Below are positions 29,500-39,571 of a DNA stretch of 64,000 bases, piece by piece; within the stretch, counting starts at the first letter, position 1, and each line of letters starts with the position of its first letter. Source of the DNA: Sphingomonas sp. CFBP 13720 (GTDB taxonomy: Bacteria; Pseudomonadota; Alphaproteobacteria; Sphingomonadales; Sphingomonadaceae); NCBI RefSeq assembly GCF_014842075.1, contig NZ_JACYVA010000001.1, positions 642,278 to 706,277 of the forward strand, written 5' to 3'. Both the position numbers and the translations under genes were made by a program. Below the pieces are notes generated by a model. It was not told the DNA's origin, ran no database searches, and worked only from the letters and a program-made list of their open reading frames with translations.

Positions 29500-30405
29500 A
29501 TGGCGATGCTGCGCCGCAAACCGCGACCGGCCCGGGTCGCACGGACGCCCCGCACGCTGGAGCGCGATCTGGTCACGCCCGAAGGCGTGACGCTGCGCCT
29601 GCGGCTGGGATCGGGCGGTGCGCGCGCGGCGGCGTTCCTGATCGATGCGATCATCATGCTGGCGGTGCTGATCGGCGCCACGTTGCTGATCTTCTTCGCC
29701 GCGATCGGCGGGCCGACGGGCGGAGAGTCGCTGTACGCGATCGTCTGGCTGCTGGGCGCGTTTGTCCTGCGCAACTTCTATTTCGTGCTGTTCGAGGCGG
29801 GGCGGCGCGCGGCCACACCGGGCAAGCGCCTGCTGAAGCTGCGCGTCGTGTCGCGCGACGGCGGGCGGCTGACCGGGTCGGCGGTGCTGGCTCGCAACCT
29901 GATGCGCGAGGTCGAGATCGTCCTGCCGCTGATGTTCCTCGCCTTTGCTACGGCGGAGGGGATGGTGTCGCGCTGGACCGCGATCCTCGGCTTCGGATGG
30001 GCGGCGCTGTTCCTGTTCCTGCCGCTGTTCAATCGCGACCGGATGCGCGCGGGCGATCTGATGGCCGGCACGTGGGTGGTCGAACGCGCCGTCCGCAAGC
30101 TGGGCGACGACCTGTTGATCCAGACGGCGCATGCGAACCAGCAGCGCCGGATCGCACCGTTCACGCCGGCCGAACTCGACGCCTATGGTGCATTCGAATT
30201 GCAACGGCTCGAAGACGTGCTACGCCGCAACGATCGCGCGGACATGTATGCAGTCGCCACGGCGATCCGTCGCAAGATCGGCCGCGGTGACGATGAAGCG
30301 GATCTGGCGTTTCTTGAAGCCTATTATGCCGCGTTGCGGGGTCATCTTGAACGCAAGATGCTGTTCGGGCATCGCAAGCGCGATAAACACGATGTGACGA
30401 CATGA
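29500..30405 (+). CDS. RDD-family membrane protein
   Basis: 301 aa. The RDD domain occupies about residues 35-190: the first span starts GGARAAAFLIDAIIMLAVLIG, with the R..D pattern, the second contains FYFVLFEAGRRAATPGKRLLKLRVVS (the conserved TPGK motif), and the third RDRMRAGDLMAGTWVV. The C-terminal 100 residues are soluble and charged. It is last in the MoxR cluster, 16 bp after the SpoIIM gene. RDD proteins have been linked to ion transport and stress in some organisms; here the role is unknown. Confidence 0.87.
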   Translation: MAMLRRKPRPARVARTPRTLERDLVTPEGVTLRLRLGSGGARAAAFLIDAIIMLAVLIGATLLIFFAAIGGPTGGESLYAIVWLLGAFVLRNFYFVLFEAGRRAATPGKRLLKLRVVSRDGGRLTGSAVLARNLMREVEIVLPLMFLAFATAEGMVSRWTAILGFGWAALFLFLPLFNRDRMRAGDLMAGTWVVERAVRKLGDDLLIQTAHANQQRRIAPFTPAELDAYGAFELQRLEDVLRRNDRADMYAVATAIRRKIGRGDDEADLAFLEAYYAALRGHLERKMLFGHRKRDKHDVTT

Positions 30406-30457
30406 TTGCCGGGCGGGACGCAACCGCCGATTAACCCGATGACGCTATAGTCCGGCC

Positions 30458-32227
30458 ATGGCGAATATGCGCAATACCCGTTTTATGATCGGCACCGTCG
30501 CCGGTCTGGCGTATTTCGCGATCGCGATGCTATCCATCCTGACGCAACCAGATCACGTACCGGCAGGGCCGTGGCCCGCCACCGGATGGCTGGTCGCGCT
30601 GTTGACGATCCGTGACCGGACGCAACGGCCCTTCATCATGGCATGCAGCGCGATCGGCAGCATCGCGGCAACGTGGCTGTTCGGCCATGGTATTGCCGCC
30701 GCCGTGCCGATGGCCGTCGCCAACATCGCCGAAGCATATGTCGCCGTGGTGCTGTTCGACCGGTTCGGCGGGCGAAAGGTCGCGCTCGATTCCTTCGTTC
30801 GGCTGGGGTGGTTCGTGCTGGCGGTCGGGATTGTCGGCCCCGCCATGGGCGCGACGATCGCGGCGACCGCTGCGGTCTGGTTGCCCGGCGTGCCGGGCGG
30901 CAATCTGTGGCTGCACTGGTATATCAGCCATGCGCTCAGCGCGCTGGCGTTCACGCCGGTATTGTCGCTGATCGTATCGGGCGGGGCGCGGCGCTGGGCA
31001 GCGCGTGCTTCGCGCCGGCAGATCGTCGAATTCGCCCTGCTGCTGGCGGCGACGGCCGGCATGACGATCGGCGTCTTTGCGCAGGATAATCTTCCGCTCC
31101 TGTTCCTGCCGATCCTGCCGATGATCCTGACCACGTTCCGCGCCGGTCATGTCGGAGCGGCGGCGACCATCTTGATCATCGCGGTGATCGGCGGCCATGC
31201 CACGCTGAACGGATCGGGACCGGCGATGATGGCGTTGAGCACCGGCGACGTACCGATCCAGTTGTTCGAACTATATCTGGCGTCCGCCGCGCTGACCGCG
31301 TTTCCCGTCGCGGCCGATCTGGACCGTCGCCGCACCATCTACGGCCGGCTGCGCGACAGCGAGGCGACGTATCGGCTGCTGGCGGACAATTCGACCGACA
31401 TCGTGCTGCGTCTCGATCCGGCCGGACGCATTGCCTATATCTCGCCATCGGTGCGGCAGTTGCTGGGCTATGCCCCATCGGCCCTCATCGGGACCAAGGC
31501 CTTGCGACTGGCGACCGACACCGATCGTGATCTGGTGCTACAGGCGCATCGCGACATGCTGACCGATCCGCGGGGTACGCAGATCGTCGAACATCGCGCG
31601 CGCAACGCGGGTGGCAAGCTGCGCTGGCTGGAGGCGCATGCACGCGCGGTGATGGACGGGGACGATGTGACGGGCATCGTGGCGGTCGTCCGGGACGTGT
31701 CCCACCGCAAAATGCTGGAAGCGAAGCTGGAACGCGCCGCCGCGACCGATTCGCTGACGGGGCTTGCCAACCGGCGCGCGTTCGATTCGGCGCTGGACGC
31801 GATGATCGAAGGCGCATCGTCCGGCGGGTTCGCGGGGTGCGTGGCGCTGTTCGACCTCGACCATTTCAAACGGGTCAACGACCGGCACGGCCATCAGATC
31901 GGCGACAAGGCATTGCGCGTGTTCAGCCGGATTGCGACCGGAGCGGTGCGCGACGACGATCTGGTCGCGCGGCTGGGCGGGGAGGAATTCGGCATCCTGC
32001 TGCCCGGCGCGGATATCGAACAGGCGATCGTCATCTGCGAACGCATCCGCGCGACGCTGTCCGAAACGCAACTGTGCGCGGGCGACCGGACGGTCGAACT
32101 GACCGTCAGCGCGGGTATCGCGGCGATCGACCCGGCGTCGGGATCGGCAGCCGCGATGCACGCCGCCGACCTTGCGCTATATCGTGCCAAGGCCGACGGC
32201 CGCGACCGGTTGCGGCGCGCGGCATGA
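30458..32227 (+). CDS. MASE1-PAS-GGDEF diguanylate cyclase
   Basis: 589 aa. An N-terminal MASE1-like membrane sensor (about eight spans, residues 10-285) is followed by a PAS domain (about 300-420, SEATYRLLADNSTDIVLRLDPAGRIAYISPSVRQLLGY) and a GGDEF domain (about 430-585). The active site is GGEEF, and an RDDD inhibitory I-site lies five residues before it, so the enzyme should make cyclic di-GMP and be product-inhibited. DLDHFKRVNDRHGH is intact. It sits between the MoxR cluster and an unknown gene; no local target is obvious. Confidence 0.93.
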   Translation: MANMRNTRFMIGTVAGLAYFAIAMLSILTQPDHVPAGPWPATGWLVALLTIRDRTQRPFIMACSAIGSIAATWLFGHGIAAAVPMAVANIAEAYVAVVLFDRFGGRKVALDSFVRLGWFVLAVGIVGPAMGATIAATAAVWLPGVPGGNLWLHWYISHALSALAFTPVLSLIVSGGARRWAARASRRQIVEFALLLAATAGMTIGVFAQDNLPLLFLPILPMILTTFRAGHVGAAATILIIAVIGGHATLNGSGPAMMALSTGDVPIQLFELYLASAALTAFPVAADLDRRRTIYGRLRDSEATYRLLADNSTDIVLRLDPAGRIAYISPSVRQLLGYAPSALIGTKALRLATDTDRDLVLQAHRDMLTDPRGTQIVEHRARNAGGKLRWLEAHARAVMDGDDVTGIVAVVRDVSHRKMLEAKLERAAATDSLTGLANRRAFDSALDAMIEGASSGGFAGCVALFDLDHFKRVNDRHGHQIGDKALRVFSRIATGAVRDDDLVARLGGEEFGILLPGADIEQAIVICERIRATLSETQLCAGDRTVELTVSAGIAAIDPASGSAAAMHAADLALYRAKADGRDRLRRAA

Positions 32228-32333
32228 ACGACGTGACGTACGCAAGACGATTGGCGACAGGTACGCGCCGTGCGATACCACGCGCCCCCGATCATGCCGG
32301 CAGGCGGCGGGACCAACCATCGGGAAGGACGAG

Positions 32334-33005
32334 ATGATGCGCGACGGATGGTATCGCGACCCGCGGATCGCGGTCGCGCTGGCGACCGTCGCGGCGGCGA
32401 TCGCCGGATCGGCTGCGGCGATGGACGGGCAGCCGGTATGGCGCATCGTGTTGCTGACGCTGGCGGCATTCGCGCTGGTCGTGTGGAGCTGGTTCGCGCT
32501 GCAGGGGCTGGCGTGGCTGTGGCAGCGGCCGGGCCGGACGGAGGTGTTGCGCGCGCTGGCGTTGCAGCACAGCCAGCACGGCTTCAACCAGGCGGCATGG
32601 AGCCGGTTCGAGCGCGACGCGGCGATGCTGCGCATGCTGCTGGTCGAACGGGCGCTGATCCCGATCGAAGCCGAGCTGGTGCGCCATGCCGCAACGGTCG
32701 AACGGTATGACGCGCCCGCCGCCGCGCTGCCCGCCTTTTCACGCGCGGCGGCGCATTGGTACGACATCGCGTCGCAGGCGCATGCCGGGCTGCCCAAGGC
32801 GACGCCGACGCCAACGCCCGCCGCGCTGGAGGAAGCCGCCGATCTGGTGCCGATGCGGCTGATGGCCGAAGAGGATTATCGCGCCGCGCTGCATTACATG
32901 GCGGTCAACAAGCGGCTGGGCGTCGACCGCGCCGCCGTCGAGCGCGAACGCGCGGTGGCGCTGCGCAAGCTGGCCGCGCCGCCGCCCGCGCTACCCGCCG
33001 AATGA
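32334..33005 (+). CDS. Hypothetical membrane-anchored protein
   Basis: 223 aa from ATG 32334 (GGGAAGGACGAG upstream). There are two hydrophobic segments near the N-terminus (about 11-30 and 36-58), then a helical soluble part rich in Ala/Arg with no known motif, ending PPPALPAE. Its last 15 bp overlap the end of the convergent CitE-like gene. No family recognised. Confidence 0.6.
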   Translation: MMRDGWYRDPRIAVALATVAAAIAGSAAAMDGQPVWRIVLLTLAAFALVVWSWFALQGLAWLWQRPGRTEVLRALALQHSQHGFNQAAWSRFERDAAMLRMLLVERALIPIEAELVRHAATVERYDAPAAALPAFSRAAAHWYDIASQAHAGLPKATPTPTPAALEEAADLVPMRLMAEEDYRAALHYMAVNKRLGVDRAAVERERAVALRKLAAPPPALPAE

Positions 33006-33833
33006 CAGGATGCGCCGCGCCTGTTTGAGGTGCGGTGCGTCGACCATGCGTCCGTCGACCCGCAGCGCCCCCGCCCCCGGATTGGCGGCGAAGGCGGCGA
33101 CGATCGCGCGGGCCCGTTCGACCGCATCCGCATCGGGCGTGAAGGCAGCGTTGATCGGTGCGACCTGTGACGGATGCAGCGCCATCATGCCGGTGAACCC
33201 GTCCCGCGCCGCGCGCGCGGCATAGGCGGCAAGCCCCGCGGCATCGTTCAGCGCCGGAAAGACGGTATCGATCGCCGCCACCCCCGCCGCGCCCGCGCCG
33301 AACAGCGTCAGCGATCGGGCGAGTTCGTAGGGCGCGGTATAGCTGCCGTCGTCGTTACGCGAGGTCGCGGCCCCGATCGCGGCAGGCAAATCTTCCGCCC
33401 CCCATGTCAGGCCGGTCAGCCGGTCGGCGACGGCGGCATAGCTGCCGAGCTGAAACATCGCCGCCGGGGTTTCAGTGGCGATCGGCAGCAGCTTTACGTT
33501 TGCCAGTCCGCGTTCGTGCAGCATCGCGTCGAGGAGGGTGATCGTCGCCGCCCCCTCCGCCTTCGGCACCATGATCGCATCGGGCAGCACGCCCACCAGT
33601 GCATCAAGATCGTCGGCGACGAACGGTGTTTCGATCGGATTGATCCGTACGAAGCGCGCGACCCCAGCCGGGGTGCCCAGCCAGTCGCGCACCGCCGCCC
33701 GCGCGGCCGGCTTCGCATCGGCGGTGACGGCGTCCTCCAGATCGAGGATCACGGCGTCGGCACCGCTGGCCGCCGCCTTTCCAAAGCGTTCCGGCCGGTC
33801 GCCGGGGACGAACAGCAGCGACCGCAGCCTCAT
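32991..33833 (-). CDS. CitE-like CoA-ester lyase (HpcH/HpaI superfamily)
   Basis: 280 aa. It begins MRLRSLLFVPGDRPERFGKA; ILDLEDAV (about residues 29-36) supplies the metal-binding acid, with ARFVRINPI and MVPKAEG following and LTWGAEDLPAAIG near 145. This is the citrate lyase beta / malyl- or citramalyl-CoA lyase group: Mg-dependent cleavage of 3-hydroxyacyl-CoA. Last gene of the leucine-type operon, overlapping maoC by ATGA. In this operon it may take the place of HMG-CoA lyase, which I do not see; that is inference. Confidence 0.88.
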   Translation of the reverse strand: MRLRSLLFVPGDRPERFGKAAASGADAVILDLEDAVTADAKPAARAAVRDWLGTPAGVARFVRINPIETPFVADDLDALVGVLPDAIMVPKAEGAATITLLDAMLHERGLANVKLLPIATETPAAMFQLGSYAAVADRLTGLTWGAEDLPAAIGAATSRNDDGSYTAPYELARSLTLFGAGAAGVAAIDTVFPALNDAAGLAAYAARAARDGFTGMMALHPSQVAPINAAFTPDADAVERARAIVAAFAANPGAGALRVDGRMVDAPHLKQARRILSFGG

Positions 33834-34279
33834 GGCCGACGCTTCAGCAACGCGGTGCGCAGGCAGGTGCAGACCAGTTCGTCGCGCTGGTTGCGCATGC
33901 CGTGTTCGAACGTCACGATGCCGGCATCGGGGCGCGATCGGCTGTCCTTCAGCGCCACGACCGCGGTTTCGGCGCGCAACGTGTCGCCGATGAACACCGG
34001 CTTCGGGCTGAGCAGCTTGTCGTAGCCGAGATTGGCGACGAGCGTGCCGAGCGTCGTTTCGCCGACCGACAGCCCGACCATCAACGCGAAGGTGAAGGTG
34101 CCGTTGACGAGAATCTGGCCGAATTCGGACGCGCGCGCTGCCTCCGCATCGATGTGCAGCGGCTGCGGGTTATGCGTCATGGTCGAGAACAGCAGATTGT
34201 CGGTTTCGGTCACCGTCCGGCGGATCGGATGGTCGATCCGGTCGCCGATCTGCCATTCGTCGTAATAGCGTCCGGTCAT
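33830..34279 (-). CDS. MaoC-family hot-dog dehydratase/hydratase
   Basis: 149 aa. The MaoC signature is present: TETDNLLFSTMTHNPQPLHID (about residues 25-45, Asn/His active-site segment), then FGQILVNGTFTFALMVG and GDTLRAETAVVALKDS. It is an acyl-CoA hydratase acting on an enoyl-CoA. It overlaps mccA upstream and the CitE-like lyase downstream by 4 bp each, so it is part of the same pathway; the mesaconyl-CoA hydratase type is closest by appearance. It may hydrate 3-methylglutaconyl-CoA in place of the crotonase-type enzyme (inferred). Confidence 0.87.
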   Translation of the reverse strand: MTGRYYDEWQIGDRIDHPIRRTVTETDNLLFSTMTHNPQPLHIDAEAARASEFGQILVNGTFTFALMVGLSVGETTLGTLVANLGYDKLLSPKPVFIGDTLRAETAVVALKDSRSRPDAGIVTFEHGMRNQRDELVCTCLRTALLKRRP

Positions 34280-36138
34280 GCGGCGTCCTTTGCGATACGG
34301 GCGAGGACGACGCCTTCGGCCACCTGATCTCCCGTGGCGATGGTCAGCGCCTCCACGGTCCCGTCGAACGGGGCGAGCAGCGCCTGTTCCATCTTCATCG
34401 CTTCCAGCACCAGCAGACGCTGACCGGCAGTCACGACGTCGCCCATGGCGATATCGACCGCGATGACGCGGCCCGGCATCGGCGACAGGATCGCGCCGTC
34501 CGACGCGGCCGCCCCGCCTCCGCCGCCCGCGACCGGCGGGGCGAAGGCCCAGCCCTCGCCATCGGCGAAGATCACGCGGTCCTCGCCGATCGCGACCGGC
34601 GGCGGTCCGGCTTCGGCGACGGCGACGTGGGTCTTCCCGCCGATCGCGACCGCCACGCGCAGGTCGGCGGTGGCGTTGGTGCGGAAGCCGGTAAGCGCAC
34701 CCCATGGCCCGCCGGCCGGGTCGGTCGGGACCAGCGCCGCCGCCGCCGCTGCGATCACCGCTTCCGACGGCTGCGGTTCGGGAACGAGGACGTCCAGATG
34801 CCGTTCGATGAAGCCGGTATCGATCCGCGCCGCCCTGAAATCGGGATGCCCGGCACAGGCGGCAAGGAAGGCGGCGTTGGTGCGGACCGGCCAGACCTCC
34901 ACCGACGATGCCGCCTGCGCCAGCGCACCCGCCGCCGCGTCGCGGGTTGGACGATGGACGATCAGCTTGGCGATCATCGGATCGTAATGCGGCGTGACCT
35001 CGTCGCCCTCGCCGACCCCGGCGTCGACGCGGATATCGGTCGGCAGGCGCAGATGCGTCAGCGGCCCGGTGGACGGCAGGAAGCCGGTCGCGGGATTTTC
35101 CGCATAGAGCCGCGCTTCCATCGCCCAGCCGGTGATCGACAACTGGTCCTGCCGCAACGGCAACGGTTCGCCCGACGCGACGCGCAACTGCCATTCGACC
35201 AGATCGGTGCCGGTGATCGCTTCGGTCACCGGGTGTTCGACCTGCAACCGCGTGTTCATTTCCATGAACCAGATACGGTCGGGGCGAAGGCCGTCCGACC
35301 CGTCGGCGATGAATTCGATCGTTCCCGCCCCGACATAGCCGACCGCATGCGCCGCGCGGACCGCCGCGTCGCAGACGAAGGCGCGGGTCGCGGCATCCAT
35401 GCCGGGGGCAGGTGCTTCCTCGATCACCTTCTGATGGCGGCGTTGCAACGAACAGTCGCGTTCGAACAGGTGGACGACCGACCCGTGCGTATCGCCGAAC
35501 ACCTGCACTTCGATATGGCGGGGCGACAGGATGTATTTTTCGATCAGCACCCGGTCGTCGCCGAACGCCGCCGCCGCTTCCCGCCGGCAACTGCCCAGCG
35601 CGTCGGCAAAGGCGTCGCCGGCATCGACGCGCCGCATCCCCTTCCCGCCACCGCCCGCCACCGCCTTGATGAGCACCGGATAGCCGATCGCATCGGCTTC
35701 CGCGCGCAGCCGTTCGGGCGACTGGTTCTCACCCAGATAGCCGGGGGTCACCGGCACGCCTGCAGCGATCATCCGCGCCTTCGCCGCGTCCTTCAGCCCC
35801 ATCGCGCGGATCGCGGCGGGCGGCGCACCGACCCAGACGAGCCCGGCGGCGGCGACCGCTTCGGCGAACCCGGCATTTTCGGACAGGAAGCCATAGCCGG
35901 GATGGATCGCGGCTGCGCCGGTCGCGTGCGCCGCCGCGAGGATACGGTCGGCGACCAGATAGCTGTCGCGTGCGGGCGCGGGGCCGATACACACGGCCTG
36001 ATCCGCTTCCCGCACGAAGGGCAGTCCGGCATCCACGTCCGAATGGACGGCGATCGTCCGAACACCCAGCGCGCGCGCGGTGCGGATGATGCGGCGCGCG
36101 ATTTCGCCCCGGTTGGCGATGAGCAGCGATTCGATCAT
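34276..36138 (-). CDS. mccA: Methylcrotonyl-CoA carboxylase alpha subunit (biotin carboxylase + BCCP)
   Basis: 620 aa from ATG 36138. The biotin carboxylase domain (about 1-445) begins MIESLLIANRGEIARRIIRTA, with the ATP-grasp GGGGKGMRR loop and MEMNTRLQVEHPVTE; a C-terminal biotinyl domain contains LEAMKMEQ, where the Lys carries biotin. It carboxylates 3-methylcrotonyl-CoA together with the beta subunit (mccB) encoded upstream in the same operon. Propionyl- or geranyl-CoA carboxylase alpha subunits look alike; the partnership with the beta subunit and acyl-CoA dehydrogenase favours leucine degradation. Confidence 0.92.
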   Translation of the reverse strand: MIESLLIANRGEIARRIIRTARALGVRTIAVHSDVDAGLPFVREADQAVCIGPAPARDSYLVADRILAAAHATGAAAIHPGYGFLSENAGFAEAVAAAGLVWVGAPPAAIRAMGLKDAAKARMIAAGVPVTPGYLGENQSPERLRAEADAIGYPVLIKAVAGGGGKGMRRVDAGDAFADALGSCRREAAAAFGDDRVLIEKYILSPRHIEVQVFGDTHGSVVHLFERDCSLQRRHQKVIEEAPAPGMDAATRAFVCDAAVRAAHAVGYVGAGTIEFIADGSDGLRPDRIWFMEMNTRLQVEHPVTEAITGTDLVEWQLRVASGEPLPLRQDQLSITGWAMEARLYAENPATGFLPSTGPLTHLRLPTDIRVDAGVGEGDEVTPHYDPMIAKLIVHRPTRDAAAGALAQAASSVEVWPVRTNAAFLAACAGHPDFRAARIDTGFIERHLDVLVPEPQPSEAVIAAAAAALVPTDPAGGPWGALTGFRTNATADLRVAVAIGGKTHVAVAEAGPPPVAIGEDRVIFADGEGWAFAPPVAGGGGGAAASDGAILSPMPGRVIAVDIAMGDVVTAGQRLLVLEAMKMEQALLAPFDGTVEALTIATGDQVAEGVVLARIAKDAA

Positions 36139-36266
36139 GCGGGAAGTCCAAAGGTCACGAGAGTCACACCCGTGCGCCACTGCGCGTCCGCAGCCCCGCG
36201 ATCGTCGAGCCGCAGCGCGCGACCGGGAGATGCCATGGCGAGGATGCTGTAGGAAAGCGGCATCAT
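36135..36266 (-). CDS. Small nested ORF, 43 aa, coupled on both sides
   Basis: ATG 36266 overlaps the stop of the DUF3088 gene (ATGA) and its TGA overlaps the mccA start ATG (ATGA), so a ribosome could pass straight from DUF3088 through this ORF into mccA. Sequence MMPLSYSILAMASPG.. ..TLVTFGLPA; no signal peptide or family. It may be a real small protein or simply a coupling device; protein evidence is absent. Confidence 0.4.
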   Translation of the reverse strand: MMPLSYSILAMASPGRALRLDDRGAADAQWRTGVTLVTFGLPA

Positions 36267-36610
36267 GGATGCGCCTCCGGGAAGTCGTGCCGGATGTGAA
36301 GCGCGTACAGCAAGCGCTTCAGATCGCTGACGAAATACTGCCCGCCATGCGTTCCGTCCGCCAGTGTGGGATCGGCGTCGTCCCCCAGCAGCAGCACCGG
36401 CAGATTCTGGTTCTCCGCACCGATCGCATCGATCACCGCCGTACGCGGACGGGGATAATCGATGCGGATCACGTCCAGCCCAGCCGCGCGTTCGGGGAAC
36501 AGCGCCAGCAACCCGTCGATCGTGATGCAGTCACGACAATAAAAGTCGCGACCGGGCAGCGCCGGATCGGCGAAGGTCGCGGGCAGAAGGTAAAGGCGGT
36601 CGCGGGTCAT
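36263..36610 (-). CDS. DUF3088 domain protein
   Basis: 115 aa, single DUF3088 domain with a thioredoxin-like look: MTRDRLYLLPATFADPALPG, then FYCRDCITIDGLLALFP, where CRDC forms a CxxC-type motif (about residues 25-28), and NLPVLLLGDD, GGQYFVSDLKRLLYALH. It is inside the leucine-type operon, 61 bp after mccB and overlapping the 43-aa ORF. A redox or accessory role is possible; no function is established to my knowledge. Confidence 0.75.
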   Translation of the reverse strand: MTRDRLYLLPATFADPALPGRDFYCRDCITIDGLLALFPERAAGLDVIRIDYPRPRTAVIDAIGAENQNLPVLLLGDDADPTLADGTHGGQYFVSDLKRLLYALHIRHDFPEAHP

Positions 36611-36671
36611 GCAGGGTCCTGTCCGAATGGTGCGGCCCGTCCCGGTGGGGATGCGGGGCCAAACGATATGA

Positions 36672-38263
<1,592 letters not shown>

Positions 38264-38267
<4 letters not shown>

Positions 38268-39430
38268 TGTGCCCCCGGTGCCTCGCCGCCGATGAGTTCG
38301 CGGCCGATCAGCATCCGCCGGACTTCGTTGGTGCCCGCGCCGATATCGAGCAGCTTGGCATCGCGGTAATAGCGTTCGACCGGCCAGTCCTTCGTATAGC
38401 CCGCCCCGCCCAGCGCCTGCACGGCATCGTTCGCCACGCGCACGGCGCTTTCCGACGCCAGCAGGATCGCGCCCGCCGCGTCGTGCCGGGTCGTGCGGCC
38501 GGTGTCGCACGCCCGTGCGACCGCATAGACATAGGCGCGGGCCGAATTGAGCGCGACGCTCATGTCGGCGACCTTGCCCTGCATCAGCTGGAACGCGCCG
38601 ATCGGCCGGCCGAACTGGCGACGTTCGCGCACATACGGCAATACCGTGTCGAGGCACGCCTGCATGATGCCAAGCTGAATGCCCGACAGCACGACCCGTT
38701 CGTAATCCAGCCCGCTCATCAACACACGGACCCCGCCGTTCAGCGGCCCCATGACGTTTTCGGTGGGCACGAAACAATCATCGAACACCAGTTCGGCGGT
38801 CGGCGATCCGCGCATGCCCATCTTGTCGATCTTCTGCCCGATCGAAAAACCGGCGAAGTCCTTTTCGACGAGGAAGGCGGTGATCCCGCGCGATCCGGCC
38901 GTCGCGTCGGTCTTTGCATAGACGACCAGCGTCGCGGCATAGGGTGCGTTGGTGATCCAGAATTTCGTGCCGTTCAGCCGGTATCCGCCCGCGACCGGAT
39001 CGGCGCGCAGCCCCATCGATACCACGTCCGATCCAGCGGCAACTTCGGACATGGCCAGCGCGCCGACATGTTCGCCAGCGATCAGCGGTGGCAGATACTT
39101 CGCCTTCTGCTCCGCATTGCCCCACCGTGCGATCTGGTTGATGCACAGGTTGGAATGCGCGCCGTAGGACAGGCCGACCGACGCGGACGCCCGCGCCACT
39201 TCCTCACACGCCACGACATGGTCGAGATAGCCGAGGCCCAGACCGCCGTCCGCCTCCGCCACGGTAATGCCATGCAGTCCCAGCGCACCCATTTCAGGCC
39301 ATAGCTCGACGGGGAAACGGTCTTCCGCATCGATCGCGGCGGCGATCGGCGCGATCCGATCGGCGGCGAAGCGCTGCGTGGTGTCGCGGATGGTATCGGC
39401 CATCTCGCCCAGCCCGAAATCGAGCATCAT
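38264..39430 (-). CDS. ivd: Acyl-CoA dehydrogenase, isovaleryl-CoA dehydrogenase type
   Basis: 388 aa from ATG 39430 (Shine-Dalgarno AGGAGAG). FAD flavoprotein: [37 protein letters not shown] (FAD motif) and [16 protein letters not shown], then [42 protein letters not shown] at the C-terminus. The catalytic glutamate of isovaleryl-CoA dehydrogenase lies in the LDYERVVL segment (about residues 240-250), which fits this subtype. First gene of the operon leading to the carboxylase. Confidence 0.9.
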
Positions 39431-39465
39431 ATTCAACTCTCCTGTGCCCGGTCGTTGCCGGATCA

Positions 39466-39478
39466 AATCGATTGCGCA
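39466..39478. promoter_or_regulatory. 13-bp copy of the LacI-locus repeat arm
   Basis: AATCGATTGCGCA here is identical to 13 of the 14 bases of the right arm at 629-642. It lies in the divergent region of the leucine-type operon and clpB. Only a half-site is present. It may be coincidence or shared binding by the same or a related regulator. Confidence 0.25.
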
Positions 39479-39517
39479 ACCCTTAAACCGTTACCTTGGC
39501 TCCGCGCAAGCGTCGCT

Positions 39518-39545
39518 CTTGTGTTGCCGTAATACCACACCATAT
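39518..39545 (+). promoter_or_regulatory. Candidate sigma-32 heat-shock promoter of clpB
   Basis: CTTGTG at 39518-39523 and CCATAT at 39540-39545, spaced 16 bp, fit the alphaproteobacterial sigma-32 pattern (CTTG...C(C/T)TATnT-like). The start codon of clpB is 27 bp further on, behind AGGGGAC. Pattern match, not experimentally shown. Confidence 0.55.
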
Positions 39546-39571
39546 CGCGGACAACAGTATAGGGGACACGA

